Translations under genes and position numbers: made by a program
The notes under the pieces: generated by a model
What the model saw: only the letters and a program-made list of their open reading frames with translations
Told to the model about the DNA's origin: nothing
The model's database searches: none
From: JAAXGX01 sp965203565
Lineage (GTDB): Bacteria; Acidobacteriota; Vicinamibacteria; Vicinamibacterales; UBA8438
Direction: 5' to 3'
DNA: 64,000 nt
Assembly (NCBI GenBank): GCA_965203565.1
Contig: OZ241896.1
Location: 372,001 to 436,000 of the forward strand
Part shown: positions 23,643 through 32,877 of the stretch, piece after piece
How positions within the stretch are numbered: position 1 is the first letter of the stretch
Layout: each line of letters opens with the position of its first letter

Positions 23643-26030
23643 TTGACCGACCTCCTTTTCCCGGCCGCGGTGATGCTGCTCGCCGCGGCGCCGGGCGCCG
23701 AGGCGGCGCACGGGGCCGCCGCGGCGATGGACCCGCCGGCGGCCGCCGCCGGTCCGGCGGCCCGCGCCGGGGGATCCGGGCAGGCTCCCGCCGGCGTGGT
23801 CATCGACGGTCCGCCGCCGCCCGCCCCGCCCGACGTCATCGCGCGCGACGCGGCCGGCCGCGCGACGATGCGCGCGGTCCGGCTCGGGGAGCAGCTGCGC
23901 GCGGACGGCGTGCTCGACGAGGCCGTCTACGCGCAGGTCCCGCCGATCACCGGGTTCGTCCAGCAGACGCCCGACGAGGGCCGGCCGGCGACGGAGCGGA
24001 CCGACGCCTGGGTCTTCTACGACGAAAGGCGCGTCTACGTGGCGGCGCGGCTGTGGGACACGGCGCCGGAGCGGCGCTGGATAGCCGACGACATGCGCCG
24101 CGACTCGTTCCAGATCATCAACAACGACACGTTCAGCGTGGCGTTCGACACGTTCTACGACAGGCGCAACGGCCTGGCGTTCATGGTGAACCCGATCGGG
24201 GGATTCTTCGACTACGAGATCAGCGACGAAGGCAATCCGAACTCCGACTGGAATCCGGTCTGGGACGTGCGGACCGGCCGGTTCGACGGCGGCTGGACGG
24301 TCGAGATGCGGATCCCGTTCCGGTCGCTCCGCTACCAGCCGGGGGCGTCGCAGGTGTGGGGCGTGCAGATCGGGCGCCGCGTGCGCCGGAAGAACGAGTC
24401 GTCGTACCTGACGCCGGTCCCGATCTCCGCGGGACCCGGGATGTTCCGCCTCTCGGTCGCCGGCACGCTGGTCGGCCTGGAGACGGCGGCGCGCGACACG
24501 CGGCTGGAGATCAAGCCGTACGCCATCGGCGCGCTGGCGTCGGACCTGACGGCCGCCCACCCGTTCTCGAACCGCGGCGACGGCGACGGGGGGATCGACG
24601 CGAAGTGGGGGGTGACCCGCAGCCTCACGGCCGACTTCACGTTCAACACCGACTTCGCGCAGGTCGAGGTGGACCAGCAGCAGGTCAACCTGACCCGGTT
24701 CAGCCTGTTCTTTCCGGAGAAGCGCGAGTTCTTCCTGGAAGGGCGGGGCATCTTCGATTTCGGCGCCGGCCCGAACGTGCTCGGGACCGGCGGCGGCTAC
24801 AACGGCGGCCGGTTCGAGGCGCTCCCCGGCGCGCCGGGCGGCGGCGCCAATGCGCCGATCGTCTTCTTCAGCCGGCGGATCGGACTCGAAGGCGACGACA
24901 CCGCGCCGATCGTCGGGGGCGGCCGGCTGACCGGCAAGATCGGCCGGACGAGCATCGGCGCGCTGAGCATCCGGACCGGCGACGCGCCGGCGGCCGCGGC
25001 GCCCGCCGCCGGCTTCACCGTGGTCCGCCTCAAGCGGGACGTCCTGCGCCGCAGCCGCGTCGGCGGCATCTACACGCGCCGGTCGGCGACGCCCGATCGG
25101 CGCGGCGCGAACGAGGCGTACGGGGTCGACGCGTCGTTCGCGTTTCACGACAACGTGACGCTGAACGGCTACTATGCGCGCACGCGCACGCCGGGCGCCG
25201 GCGGCGACGACGCCAGCTTCCAGGCGGCGTTCACGTACGACGGCGATCTGTACGGCGTCCAGGTGGACCACCTGCTCGTCGGCGGCGACTTCAATCCGGA
25301 GATCGGGTTCGTGCCCCGCGACGACTTCCGGCGCACGTACGTGGCGGCCCAGTACCGCCCGCGGCCCCGTTCGATCGCCGCGGTCCGCCAGTTCACGTGG
25401 GGCGCCAGCCTCGACTACGTCGAAAGCGGCGCGCGCGACGTCGAGACCCGCGCAGCCTCCGCCCGGTTCAGCACCGAGTTCGAGAACAGCGACCGGGCCA
25501 CCATCGACTTCATGCGCAGCTACGAGCTGCTGGTGGAGCCGTTCGAGATCGTCCCGGGCGTGACGATCCCGGTCGGGGGGTACCGTTTCGAGGACCTGTT
25601 CCTGTCGTACCTCCTGGGCCAGCAGCGCCGGGTGTCCGGCACGGCGTTCGTCCAGCACGGACGGTTCTTCGGCGGCGAGGTCACCGCGTTCGGGTACCGG
25701 CAGGGGCGGATCCGGGTGACGCCCCGGCTGTCGGTGGAGCCCTCGGCCGCCGTCAACCGCGTCGATCTGCCGGAGGGCCGCTTCACGGCGGCGGTCGCCG
25801 CGGCCCGGACGACCTGGACGTTCACCCCGCGGATGTTCGTGTCGGGTCTCGTACAATACGACGCCGTCGACGAACGGCTCGGCTCCAACGTGCGGTTCCG
25901 CTGGGAGTACCGGCCCGGGAGCGAGCTGTTCGTGGTGTACAACGACCAGCGGGACACCGCCCGGCGCGGCCCGCCGAGGCTGGAGCAGCGGGCGCTGGTC
26001 GTGAAGCTGACCAGGCTGTTCCGATTCTGA
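23643..26030 (+). CDS. DUF5916 outer-membrane protein with CBM9-like N-terminus (copy 2)
   Basis: A diverged paralogue of 6713-9013. It shares IDGPPPPAPP, the CBM9-like segment (TERTDAWVFYDERRVYVAARLWD), NTDFAQVEVDQQQVNLTRF, FFPEKREFFLEGRG and the terminal LTRLFRF, which fits barrel insertion. The start is uncertain: TTG at 23643 gives a signal peptide MTDLLFPAAVMLLAAAPG, and an internal GTG/ATG at 23670/23673 would keep most of it. The putative ABC transporter operon ends 13 bp upstream. No function is known for this family. Confidence 0.85.
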   Translation: MTDLLFPAAVMLLAAAPGAEAAHGAAAAMDPPAAAAGPAARAGGSGQAPAGVVIDGPPPPAPPDVIARDAAGRATMRAVRLGEQLRADGVLDEAVYAQVPPITGFVQQTPDEGRPATERTDAWVFYDERRVYVAARLWDTAPERRWIADDMRRDSFQIINNDTFSVAFDTFYDRRNGLAFMVNPIGGFFDYEISDEGNPNSDWNPVWDVRTGRFDGGWTVEMRIPFRSLRYQPGASQVWGVQIGRRVRRKNESSYLTPVPISAGPGMFRLSVAGTLVGLETAARDTRLEIKPYAIGALASDLTAAHPFSNRGDGDGGIDAKWGVTRSLTADFTFNTDFAQVEVDQQQVNLTRFSLFFPEKREFFLEGRGIFDFGAGPNVLGTGGGYNGGRFEALPGAPGGGANAPIVFFSRRIGLEGDDTAPIVGGGRLTGKIGRTSIGALSIRTGDAPAAAAPAAGFTVVRLKRDVLRRSRVGGIYTRRSATPDRRGANEAYGVDASFAFHDNVTLNGYYARTRTPGAGGDDASFQAAFTYDGDLYGVQVDHLLVGGDFNPEIGFVPRDDFRRTYVAAQYRPRPRSIAAVRQFTWGASLDYVESGARDVETRAASARFSTEFENSDRATIDFMRSYELLVEPFEIVPGVTIPVGGYRFEDLFLSYLLGQQRRVSGTAFVQHGRFFGGEVTAFGYRQGRIRVTPRLSVEPSAAVNRVDLPEGRFTAAVAAARTTWTFTPRMFVSGLVQYDAVDERLGSNVRFRWEYRPGSELFVVYNDQRDTARRGPPRLEQRALVVKLTRLFRF

Positions 26031-26050
26031 CCCGCGCACCGTCCCACGCC

Positions 26051-27760
26051 ATGCCGCTGCTGACCCGCCGGTTCGCCTACCTGATCAGCCATCCCGCCCT
26101 GCGCGCCAACCTCGGCACGCTGCTGCGGTACCTCGCGTTCCTCGCGCTGCTGGTCGGCGTCTACGCCGTGCTGTTCCACGTCATCATGCTGCACGTCGAG
26201 GGGGAGCGGCACTCGTGGATCACCGGCTTCTACTGGACGCTCGTGGTGATGACGACGCTCGGCTTCGGCGACGTGACGTTCGCCAGCGACGTCGGCCGCC
26301 TGTTCAGCATCGTCGTGCTCGGGTCGGGCCTCGTCTTCCTCCTGGTCCTGCTCCCGTTCCTCTTCATCCGGTTCTTCTATGCGCCGTGGCTCGAGGCGCG
26401 CGTGCGGACCCTGGCCCCGCGGGAGCTGCCGCCGGAGACGTCGGGCCACGTCATCCTCACCGAGTACGACTCGATCGCGGTCGGGCTGGCGCAGCGGCTG
26501 GGCGCCGAAGGCGTGCCCTGTTACACGATAGAGCCGGACGCGACGCGCGCGGCGCAACTGCTGGACGAGGGGACGGCGGTCGTCGCCGGCGCGAGCGACG
26601 ACCGGACGACGTACGAACGGCTGCGGGCGAACGCGGCGCGGCTCGTCTTCGCCAACGGTTCCGACACGGAGAACACCAACGTCACGCTGATCGTCCGCGA
26701 AGTGTCCGCCGACGTGCCGGTGGTCGCGGCCGCCGAGGAGGAAGATTCGATCGACATCCTCGAGCTGAGCGGCGCGACCGCGGTGCTGCCGCTCAAGAGA
26801 CGGCTCGGCGAGTACCTCGCCAGCCGCGTGCATGCGGGCCGGGCCGAGGCGCACGTCGTCGGATCGATCCACGGCCTGCGGATCGCCGAGTTCCCGGCGC
26901 ACGACACGCCGTTCGCCGGCTCGACGATCCGCGACACCCATCTGCGGAAGCGGACCGGGCTCAGCATCGTCGGCCTGTGGGAGCGCGGGTCGCTGCGGCC
27001 GGCGTACCCCGGCACCGTCATCGACGACCGGAGCGTCGTCGTGGCGGTCGGCTCCGACGCGCAGGTCGCGGAGCTGACGCACCTGCTGCCGAGTCCGCCC
27101 GGCCGCGCCGAACCGGTGCTCCTGATCGGCGCGGGCAAGGTCGGCCAGGCCGCCGCCCGCGCGCTCGGCCGCAAGGGATTCACCGTCCACGTGATCGATC
27201 GCAGCGAGGCGATGCTCGCCGCGATCGCCGGCGACGTCGAGGCGGTCTTTCCGGGCGACGCCGCCGACCGCCGGTTGATCGAGCGGGCCGGCGTGACGCG
27301 CGCCGGGTCGGTGCTGCTCACCACGAACGACGACGCCGTGAACGCCTATCTGGCCATCTACTGCCGGCGCCTCAACCCGGACGTGCGGATCGTCAGCCGG
27401 ATCACGCGCGGCGCCGATGCGATCCACCGGGCCGGCGCCGACTTCGTGCTGAGCGACACGACGCTCGGCGTCGAAGCGGTGATGTCGCTGCTCGACGGGC
27501 ACGAGCCGGTGCTGCTCGGCGAAGGGGTCCGGCTGTTCTCGCTCGCCGTGCCGCCGGCGCTCGCCGGCCGGCCGCTGCACGACTCGGGGATCGGATCGCG
27601 GACCGGCATGAGCGTGGTCGCCGTGCGGCGCGAGGATCGGGTCGTCGGCACGCTGACGGCCGACACCGTCCTGCCGGCCGGCGGCGAGCTCCTGATGCTG
27701 GGAAGCCTTCGGCAGCGCCGGGCGTTCGCCGACGCGTTCGGCCGGCGCGGCGGGCGCTGA
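26051..27760 (+). CDS. Potassium channel with two RCK (TrkA-N/TrkA-C) domains
   Basis: The 569-residue protein has two membrane helices flanking a pore loop with selectivity filter TTLGFGDV (residues ~70-77). A first Rossmann-like RCK domain follows (SGHVILTEYDSIAVGLAQRL), then TrkA-C, a second RCK (VLLIGAGKVGQAAARALGRKGF) and a second TrkA-C. In the first RCK the glycine-rich loop is degenerate (TEYDSIA), while the second keeps GAGKVG. Only the second probably binds nucleotide. It would be a gated potassium channel. Confidence 0.9.
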   Translation: MPLLTRRFAYLISHPALRANLGTLLRYLAFLALLVGVYAVLFHVIMLHVEGERHSWITGFYWTLVVMTTLGFGDVTFASDVGRLFSIVVLGSGLVFLLVLLPFLFIRFFYAPWLEARVRTLAPRELPPETSGHVILTEYDSIAVGLAQRLGAEGVPCYTIEPDATRAAQLLDEGTAVVAGASDDRTTYERLRANAARLVFANGSDTENTNVTLIVREVSADVPVVAAAEEEDSIDILELSGATAVLPLKRRLGEYLASRVHAGRAEAHVVGSIHGLRIAEFPAHDTPFAGSTIRDTHLRKRTGLSIVGLWERGSLRPAYPGTVIDDRSVVVAVGSDAQVAELTHLLPSPPGRAEPVLLIGAGKVGQAAARALGRKGFTVHVIDRSEAMLAAIAGDVEAVFPGDAADRRLIERAGVTRAGSVLLTTNDDAVNAYLAIYCRRLNPDVRIVSRITRGADAIHRAGADFVLSDTTLGVEAVMSLLDGHEPVLLGEGVRLFSLAVPPALAGRPLHDSGIGSRTGMSVVAVRREDRVVGTLTADTVLPAGGELLMLGSLRQRRAFADAFGRRGGR

Positions 27761-27822
27761 GCGAAACTTTTTCCGGCTTCGCGGGTTATTGATCCTGGTG
27801 GTCTCGCACCGGCCGGAGCGGC

Positions 27823-28362
27823 ATGACCGACGACGACGCGTTTGAAGCGTTCGTGCGCAGGCGTCAGGACATGGTGTTCGGCATTGCCGTTCGGTTGCTC
27901 GGTGACGCCAGCGAGGCGGAGGACGTGTCCCAGATCGTGTTCCTGAAGGCGTTCGAACGGTTCGATACGCTCGGCGCCGGCCCTTCGGCCGACGGGTGGC
28001 TGCGCACCGTCACGACGAACCAGTGCCTGAACCACCTGTCCCGCTTTCGCGCCCGCTGGCGGTCGCTCAGTCAGCGCCTGTCCGGCGCGGGCGGCGGCCG
28101 GTTCGAGGAGGAGCGGCTCGCTTCCCCGGGGTCTCAGGCCGCGGACCTCGAGCGCGCCGAGGAGCATGCGCGGCTCGAACGGGCCGTTCGCCGGCTGCCG
28201 CCGCGCCAGCGCATCCCGATCGTGCTGTTCCATTTCGAGCAGCGAAGCTACCGCGACATCGCCGAGCGGCTGGGCGTCTCGCTGGCGAAGGTCAAGACCG
28301 ACGTCCACCGCGGCCGCGAGGCGCTGAAGCGGCAGTTGACGAAGGACGATGCATCCCGCTGA
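27823..28362 (+). CDS. ECF-type RNA polymerase sigma factor
   Basis: The 179-residue protein has sigma region 2 (DMVFGIAVRLLGDASEAEDVSQ...FLKAFERFD) and region 4 (LPPRQRIPIVLFHFE...YRDIAERLGVSLAKVK). No extra domains are present. Its 3' end overlaps the next gene by 14 bp, the usual arrangement of sigma and anti-sigma. A GAAACTT string at 27763-27769 resembles an ECF -35 element and could mean autoregulation, but no matching -10 was found. Confidence 0.9.
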   Translation: MTDDDAFEAFVRRRQDMVFGIAVRLLGDASEAEDVSQIVFLKAFERFDTLGAGPSADGWLRTVTTNQCLNHLSRFRARWRSLSQRLSGAGGGRFEEERLASPGSQAADLERAEEHARLERAVRRLPPRQRIPIVLFHFEQRSYRDIAERLGVSLAKVKTDVHRGREALKRQLTKDDASR

Positions 28363-28798
28363 CCTGGAGGCGCTGGCGCATCGGCGGCTCGCGCAGCTCC
28401 CGCCGCCGCGCGCGCCCGAGACGCTGGCGCCCCGCGTGCTCGCGGCGGTGCGGCGTCCGCGGCGGCGCCCGTGGTACCTCTGCGCGTGGTTCGACTGGCC
28501 CCGGACGATCCAGGCCGCATCGGCGGCGGCGGTCGCCGTTCTTCTCTGGCTGGCGGGATCGACGGTGGAGCAGGCGGCCGGCGGCGCGGAGGAGCTTGCG
28601 GGCGGGCTCGCCGCGCGCATCGACGGCGCGGTCGCCGGGGCGGGGGAGATTTCGCGCATCGCGCGCGTCCTGTGGCGCGTGTTTCTGGAGCCGAGCGCCG
28701 GGTACCTGATCGCCGTCATCGGCGTCATGTGCGCCGCCGGCGCCGTGTTCTGCATCGCGCTCACGCGCGTGCTCTGGGAAGGGAGCGCCAGCCGATGA
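28349..28798 (+). CDS. Membrane protein, putative anti-sigma factor
   Basis: The 149-residue protein overlaps the sigma gene and has a short basic N-terminal cytosolic part (HPADLEALAHRRLAQLPPP). Two hydrophobic helices follow (AASAAAVAVLLWLAG and YLIAVIGVMCAAGAVFCIAL). No ZAS zinc motif (HxxxCxxC) is visible. The anti-sigma role is inferred only from position and topology. Its stop overlaps the ATG of the next gene. Confidence 0.6.
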   Translation: MHPADLEALAHRRLAQLPPPRAPETLAPRVLAAVRRPRRRPWYLCAWFDWPRTIQAASAAAVAVLLWLAGSTVEQAAGGAEELAGGLAARIDGAVAGAGEISRIARVLWRVFLEPSAGYLIAVIGVMCAAGAVFCIALTRVLWEGSASR

Positions 28799-30285
28799 GG
28801 AGAATGCTTGGAACGTCGGGGACGCTGGCCGTGATGCTGATCGTGACGCCGATCGCGGTGACGGCCGTCCAACCGGATGCGGACGAGCCCGGCCGCGGGC
28901 GATCCGGACACTGGAGAACGATTGCTGAAACGGATGCGGGCGGAGTCGTGCGGCTCGGCGGAGACTATGCCGTCGGGGTCGGCGAGCGGGCCGACGAGGT
29001 CGTCGTCCTTTTCGGCTCGGCCGTGATTGAAGGCGAGGTGGACGGCGACGTCGTCGTCGTGCTCGGCTCGGCGGCACTGGCCGCCGCCGGCCGGGTCGGC
29101 GGCGATTTCGTCGTGGTCGCCGGGTCCGCGGAGATCGCAGAAGGCGCCGCGGTGGAAGGGGACGTGGTGGTGGTCGGCGGCGGACTCGACGCGCCGCCGG
29201 GGTTCCGCGCAGGCGGGGAGCAGGTCGCCATCGGCTCGATCTGGACCGGGGAGCAGTTCGCCGCGGCCGTGCCGTGGGTCCGGGAAGGGTTGCTGTGGGG
29301 GCGGCCGATCGCGCCCGGCCTGCCGCTGGTCTGGATGGTCGTCGCGGTGCTCGGGCTCGTGTACCTGGCGGTCAACGTCGTTTTCGATCGTCCGGTGCGC
29401 GCCTGCGGGCGGGCTCTCGCGGAGAAGCCGCTCACGACCGGTCTCGCGGGCGTGCTCGTGCTGCTGCTGATCTGGCCGGTCTGCACGATCCTGGCGGTGT
29501 CGGTCATCGGGCTGGCGGTCGTGCCGTTCCTGTTGTCGGCGGTGTTCATCGCCGGCCTGATCGGCCGCGTCGGCGCCGCCCGATGGCTCGGCGGCCGGGT
29601 GGTGGCGGAGACGGCGCCCGCCAGCCGGCTGCAGGCGACGCGCTCGATCGCCATCGGGCTCGCGCTCGTCTGTCTGGCCTACACCGTGCCGGTGCTCGGC
29701 TTCGTCACCTGGACCTTGCTCGGGGTTTTCGGGCTCGGCGCGGCGGCGACCACCGTCGTCGCCGGCTTGCGGCAGGAGAACCCCGCGCCGCCGCCGGCCG
29801 CCGTCCCCGGTCCGCCCGCCGCCCGAACGGCCGGCGACCCCGTCCCGGCGTCCGCCGACGCCGCGGCGCCGCCGGGGCCGGAGGGGGCCGCCGCCGCGGA
29901 CCTGTCGGTGTTTCCCAGAGCCTCCTTCCTCAGCCGGCTGGGCGCTCTCGTGCTCGACTTCCTCCTCGTGATGCTCGCGACCCGCTTGCTGGACCTCGAG
30001 TTCGGCGGTTTCTTTCTGGTCTTCCTCGTCTATCACGTGGCGCTCTGGGGGACCAGGGGCACGACGGTCGGCGGCATCATCTGCCAGCTTCGCGTCGTGC
30101 GGATCGACGGCGCGCCGATCCGGTTCACGGAAGCGCTGGTGCGGGGGCTTTCGAGCATCTTCTCGGCGGCCGTCGCCGGGTTGGGGTGGTTCTGGATGCT
30201 CTGGGACGCCGAGCGGCAGACCTGGCACGACCGGATCGCGGGCACCATCGTCGTGCGGACGCCCCGCAACTGGCCGCAGGGCTGA
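28795..30285 (+). CDS. Bactofilin-like repeat protein fused to membrane segments and an RDD domain
   Basis: The 496-residue protein has four parts. A signal segment comes first. Residues ~60-140 form short repeats (DEVVVLFGSAVIEG, GDVVVVLGSAALA, GDFVVVAGSAEIAEG, GDVVVVGGG) that would stack as a beta-helix, as in polymer-forming proteins. Five or six helices follow in the middle. An RDD domain (SFLSRLGALVLDFLLVMLATRL ... RTPRNW) ends it, after a Pro/Ala linker. It is the third gene of the ECF sigma operon with 4-nt overlap (ATGA). I do not know a described protein with this order; a role in envelope stress is a guess from the operon. Confidence 0.7.
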   Translation: MRRMLGTSGTLAVMLIVTPIAVTAVQPDADEPGRGRSGHWRTIAETDAGGVVRLGGDYAVGVGERADEVVVLFGSAVIEGEVDGDVVVVLGSAALAAAGRVGGDFVVVAGSAEIAEGAAVEGDVVVVGGGLDAPPGFRAGGEQVAIGSIWTGEQFAAAVPWVREGLLWGRPIAPGLPLVWMVVAVLGLVYLAVNVVFDRPVRACGRALAEKPLTTGLAGVLVLLLIWPVCTILAVSVIGLAVVPFLLSAVFIAGLIGRVGAARWLGGRVVAETAPASRLQATRSIAIGLALVCLAYTVPVLGFVTWTLLGVFGLGAAATTVVAGLRQENPAPPPAAVPGPPAARTAGDPVPASADAAAPPGPEGAAAADLSVFPRASFLSRLGALVLDFLLVMLATRLLDLEFGGFFLVFLVYHVALWGTRGTTVGGIICQLRVVRIDGAPIRFTEALVRGLSSIFSAAVAGLGWFWMLWDAERQTWHDRIAGTIVVRTPRNWPQG

Positions 30286-30318
30286 CCGCGGGCCGGTCGG
30301 CTACAATGACTCAGACCG

Positions 30319-31833
30319 ATGCCTGCGGGAGCACCGAGTCGCGGCGCGTCCTCCCGCCGGGCGGCGCCGGTCGATGCGGCGTTCGAATGGCCGGACGCAT
30401 CAGACCCGGCAGTGCTCCGCCGCCGCTCCGCGGACGGCGGGCTCGCCCGGTTCGATCGGGCGAAGCTCCGCACGTTCGAGCCGCGTCTGCTGCTGCCGGC
30501 CGGCGACGCGGCCGTCGCCGCGGGCGCCGGCGCGGGAGCGTTGCTGATCTGGAGCGCCGCCGATGGCGTTCCGTTCACCTGGACGTACGTGTGGAGCCAT
30601 GCGGTCTGGCTCTGGCTCGCGCCGCCGTGGCTGCTCCTGCTGCTCCCGGCGTACCGCACGGGCGCCGCGTATTCCGTCCGCACCGCCGCGGCGGTCGCGG
30701 TCCGGGCGGCGGTTGGCGTCGCCGGCCTCTATCTGCTCGTCTATTTCCTGTCGCCTCGGGACCTGCTGCCCCGGATCGTCGTGCTGTCGTTCCTGGCGCT
30801 CGCGGCTCCGTCGACCGTGGCGTGGCGCGCCGCCGCCGTGCGTCTGTTCCTGCGCGGCCGCCGCGGCGCCCGCGTGGCCATCGTGGGGGCCGGGGCCGCC
30901 GCCCGCGAGATCGGGGAACTGCTGCGCGCGCGGGCGCCGCACAGCCGGGTGACGGCGTTCGTCAGCAGCCCCGGCCAGACGGCCTGGCGGCTCCCGGGTA
31001 CGGCGGCCGTCGCCGGGGCGGCCGGGCTGGAGCGACTCGTCGCCGAAGGACAGGCGTCCGAGCTCGTCCTGACCCGGGAGGCGGCGCGCGACGACGAGCT
31101 CCTGCGCGCCGTCGTGAGAGCCCAGCAGCGCGGCGTCGAAGTCGTGCACATGCAGACGCTGTACGAAGAGATGCTGGGCCGTGTGCCGGTCCGTCACCTC
31201 GACCCCGACCGGACGCTGTCGTCCCTGGCCGGCGTCGTGCAACGGGGAAAAGCGTCGGAGACGGTGAAGCGGGCGGTCGACGTCGCCGCGGGCGGCGTCG
31301 GATGCGTCCTGCTGGCGTTGCTCCTGCCGGTTCTCGTCCCGGCGATCTGGCTCGACGTGGGGCGGCCGGCGTTCTTTCGTCAACGGCGCGCGGGGCTCTC
31401 CAGCCGTCCGTTCGCGCTGCTCAAGTTCAGGACGATGGGGCTCGACGCCGAACGGGACGGGCCGCAGTGGGCGTCCGACGACGATGCGCGCACGAGCAGG
31501 TTCGGCCGTTTCCTCAGGAAGTCCCGCCTGGATGAAACGCCGCAATTCTGGAACGTGCTCAAGGGAGACATGAGCCTGATCGGCCCGCGCCCGGAGCGGC
31601 CCGAGTTCGTCGAACAGCTCGAGCGCCTGATCCCGTTCTACCGGGAACGGCTCATGGTGCGTCCGGGGCTGACCGGTTGGGCGCAGGTCAACTTTCGCTA
31701 CGGGAGCTCGGTGGACGACTCCGCGACGAAGCTCGAATACGACCTGTACTACGTCAAGCGCCGCAGCCTGCTGTTCGATCTGCTGATCGCCCTGCGCACC
31801 GTCGGAACCGTCCTCAGGTTCGCAGGGCGATGA
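30319..31833 (+). CDS. Polyprenyl-phosphate sugar phosphotransferase (exopolysaccharide initiating enzyme)
   Basis: The 504-residue protein has four membrane helices in the first ~170 residues and a Rossmann-like middle domain (ARVAIVGAGAAAREIGELL). The C-terminal bacterial sugar transferase domain has FRTM, DETPQFWNVLKGDMSLIGPRPE and PGLTGWAQVNFRYG. It resembles WcaJ/EpsB-type enzymes that load the first sugar phosphate onto undecaprenyl phosphate. No other polysaccharide gene is adjacent. A -10-like TACAAT at 30302 lies 11 bp before the start. Confidence 0.9.
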   Translation: MPAGAPSRGASSRRAAPVDAAFEWPDASDPAVLRRRSADGGLARFDRAKLRTFEPRLLLPAGDAAVAAGAGAGALLIWSAADGVPFTWTYVWSHAVWLWLAPPWLLLLLPAYRTGAAYSVRTAAAVAVRAAVGVAGLYLLVYFLSPRDLLPRIVVLSFLALAAPSTVAWRAAAVRLFLRGRRGARVAIVGAGAAAREIGELLRARAPHSRVTAFVSSPGQTAWRLPGTAAVAGAAGLERLVAEGQASELVLTREAARDDELLRAVVRAQQRGVEVVHMQTLYEEMLGRVPVRHLDPDRTLSSLAGVVQRGKASETVKRAVDVAAGGVGCVLLALLLPVLVPAIWLDVGRPAFFRQRRAGLSSRPFALLKFRTMGLDAERDGPQWASDDDARTSRFGRFLRKSRLDETPQFWNVLKGDMSLIGPRPERPEFVEQLERLIPFYRERLMVRPGLTGWAQVNFRYGSSVDDSATKLEYDLYYVKRRSLLFDLLIALRTVGTVLRFAGR

Positions 31834-31839
31834 GGTGGG

Positions 31840-31925
31840 TGCCGGAGGTCGGACTCGAACCGACACGAGGGGTGAGCCTCACTGGATTTTGAGTCCAGCG
31901 CGTCTGCCAGTTTCGCCACTCCGGC
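31840..31925 (-). tRNA. tRNA-Leu (anticodon CAA)
   Basis: The minus strand reads GCCGGAG at the 5' end, pairing with CTCCGGC at the 3' end. The anticodon stem is CTGGA/TCCAG with loop CTCAAAA, so the anticodon is CAA, which reads UUG. A long variable arm typical of leucine tRNAs and the T-loop GGTTCGAGTCC are present. The 3' CCA is not encoded: the bases after the discriminator A read CCC. It ends 6 bp from the stop of the converging sugar transferase gene. Confidence 0.95.
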
Positions 31926-31953
31926 GCAGGGCGATCCGCGGAGGCGGTGCTAC

Positions 31954-32111
31954 CAGCCCGTGGCGGAGGTCCCCGCTGCATTCGAGCAGCGATGCATCCC
32001 GCCTGACGGCGTTGTTCGTCGGTTGCGTATGCCCAATATGCGCCCTCCTCACGCCTTGTCAGCCGGGCGCCTCGCCGCTCTCGGTGCGACGCGGGATTCC
32101 GCCACGGGCTG
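31954..32111. repeat. MITE-like element, copy 3 (158 bp)
   Basis: Same orientation as copy 1. The ends are CAGCCCGTGGCGGA and TCCGCCACGGGCTG, a perfect 14-bp inverted pair. The target duplication CTAC is exact (31950-31953 and 32112-32115). The right copy of CTAC contains the TAG stop codon of the methyltransferase gene on the minus strand. Confidence 0.92.
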
Positions 32112-32705
32112 CTACGGCCGCACGGCGCCGTCGTGCCTCCACAGGTAAAGGGTGCGGGAGTTCCCCCGCACGTCCTCGAAACGTTCGACCTGATCGGCCG
32201 CCCAGTCGCCCATGCTGAAGGCGTGCGAGACGATGCGCGCGCCGGCCGGAAGCTGACTCGTCAGGCGAGGCCGGAGCTTCAGGTTCGACGACGACAGCAG
32301 GTACAGCGTCACCACGGTCGCTTCGGACAGGTCGACCGTCATGGCGTCCTGCTCGATGAACGTCACCAGATGCCCGACCCCGGCGCGTTCGGCGTTCGCG
32401 TTCGCCTCGGCGATGCGCTGCGGGTCGATGTCGACGCCGACGCCGCGGGCGCCGAATCGCTCGGCGGCGGTGACGACGATCCGGCCGTCGCCGCATCCGA
32501 GGTCGTAGACGACGTCTTCCGCCGTGACGCCGGCCAGCTCCAGCATCCGGTCGACGACGTCCTGGGGCGTCGGGACGAAGGGAGCCAGGCTGTCCGGCTC
32601 GGCGGCCGCGCGATCCTGTCCGGCGAGCGGCGGCGGAACGGCGGCGATCAGCGCCGCCGCCAGCGCGAAGCAACTCGAACGGCGAATCGCGGCGGCGCTC
32701 CGCAT
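32112..32705 (-). CDS. Secreted or membrane-anchored class I SAM methyltransferase-like protein
   Basis: The 197-residue protein begins with a signal-like hydrophobic stretch (SSCFALAAALIAAVPPPLAG). It then has VVDRMLELAGVTAEDVVYDLGCGDGRIVV, in which DLGCGDG is SAM motif I, and GVGVDIDPQRIAEA, where Asp binds the ribose. The rest fits a Rossmann methyltransferase. Start at 32705 (MRSAAAIRR) is chosen because the upstream ATG at 32759 lies next to the carD promoter. An exported methyltransferase is unusual, since SAM is cytoplasmic, but similar proteins are known in these phyla. Its stop codon is in the MITE target duplication. Confidence 0.75.
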   Translation of the reverse strand: MRSAAAIRRSSCFALAAALIAAVPPPLAGQDRAAAEPDSLAPFVPTPQDVVDRMLELAGVTAEDVVYDLGCGDGRIVVTAAERFGARGVGVDIDPQRIAEANANAERAGVGHLVTFIEQDAMTVDLSEATVVTLYLLSSSNLKLRPRLTSQLPAGARIVSHAFSMGDWAADQVERFEDVRGNSRTLYLWRHDGAVRP

Positions 32706-32794
32706 GGCGCGCCTACTGTACAACAGGATCCGGCGGCGGGGCGCGGCAGGAACGTGCAAAGTCGAGCAAATTGCTTGTTTTTAACAGTTTCCGG

Positions 32795-32823
32795 TTGTCC
32801 GTCCGGGGCAAATGCGCTAACAT
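32795..32823 (+). promoter_or_regulatory. Sigma-70-type promoter for carD
   Basis: TTGTCC (32795-32800) and TAACAT (32818-32823) are separated by exactly 17 bp, 54 bp before the TTG start of carD. A small AT-rich palindrome AGCAAATTGCT lies 20 bp upstream at 32765-32775 and might be an operator. Confidence 0.5.
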
Positions 32824-32877
32824 TGCAGGCCTGTCCGCAACAGTCGGGAGCACGTCTCGCCAACTCCGGGGGGCACG

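Noticed and set aside
27763..27790. An ECF-type promoter before the sigma gene
   Set aside because: A GAAACTT string is present, but no matching -10 element was found at the right spacing, so I mention it only in the sigma factor entry.
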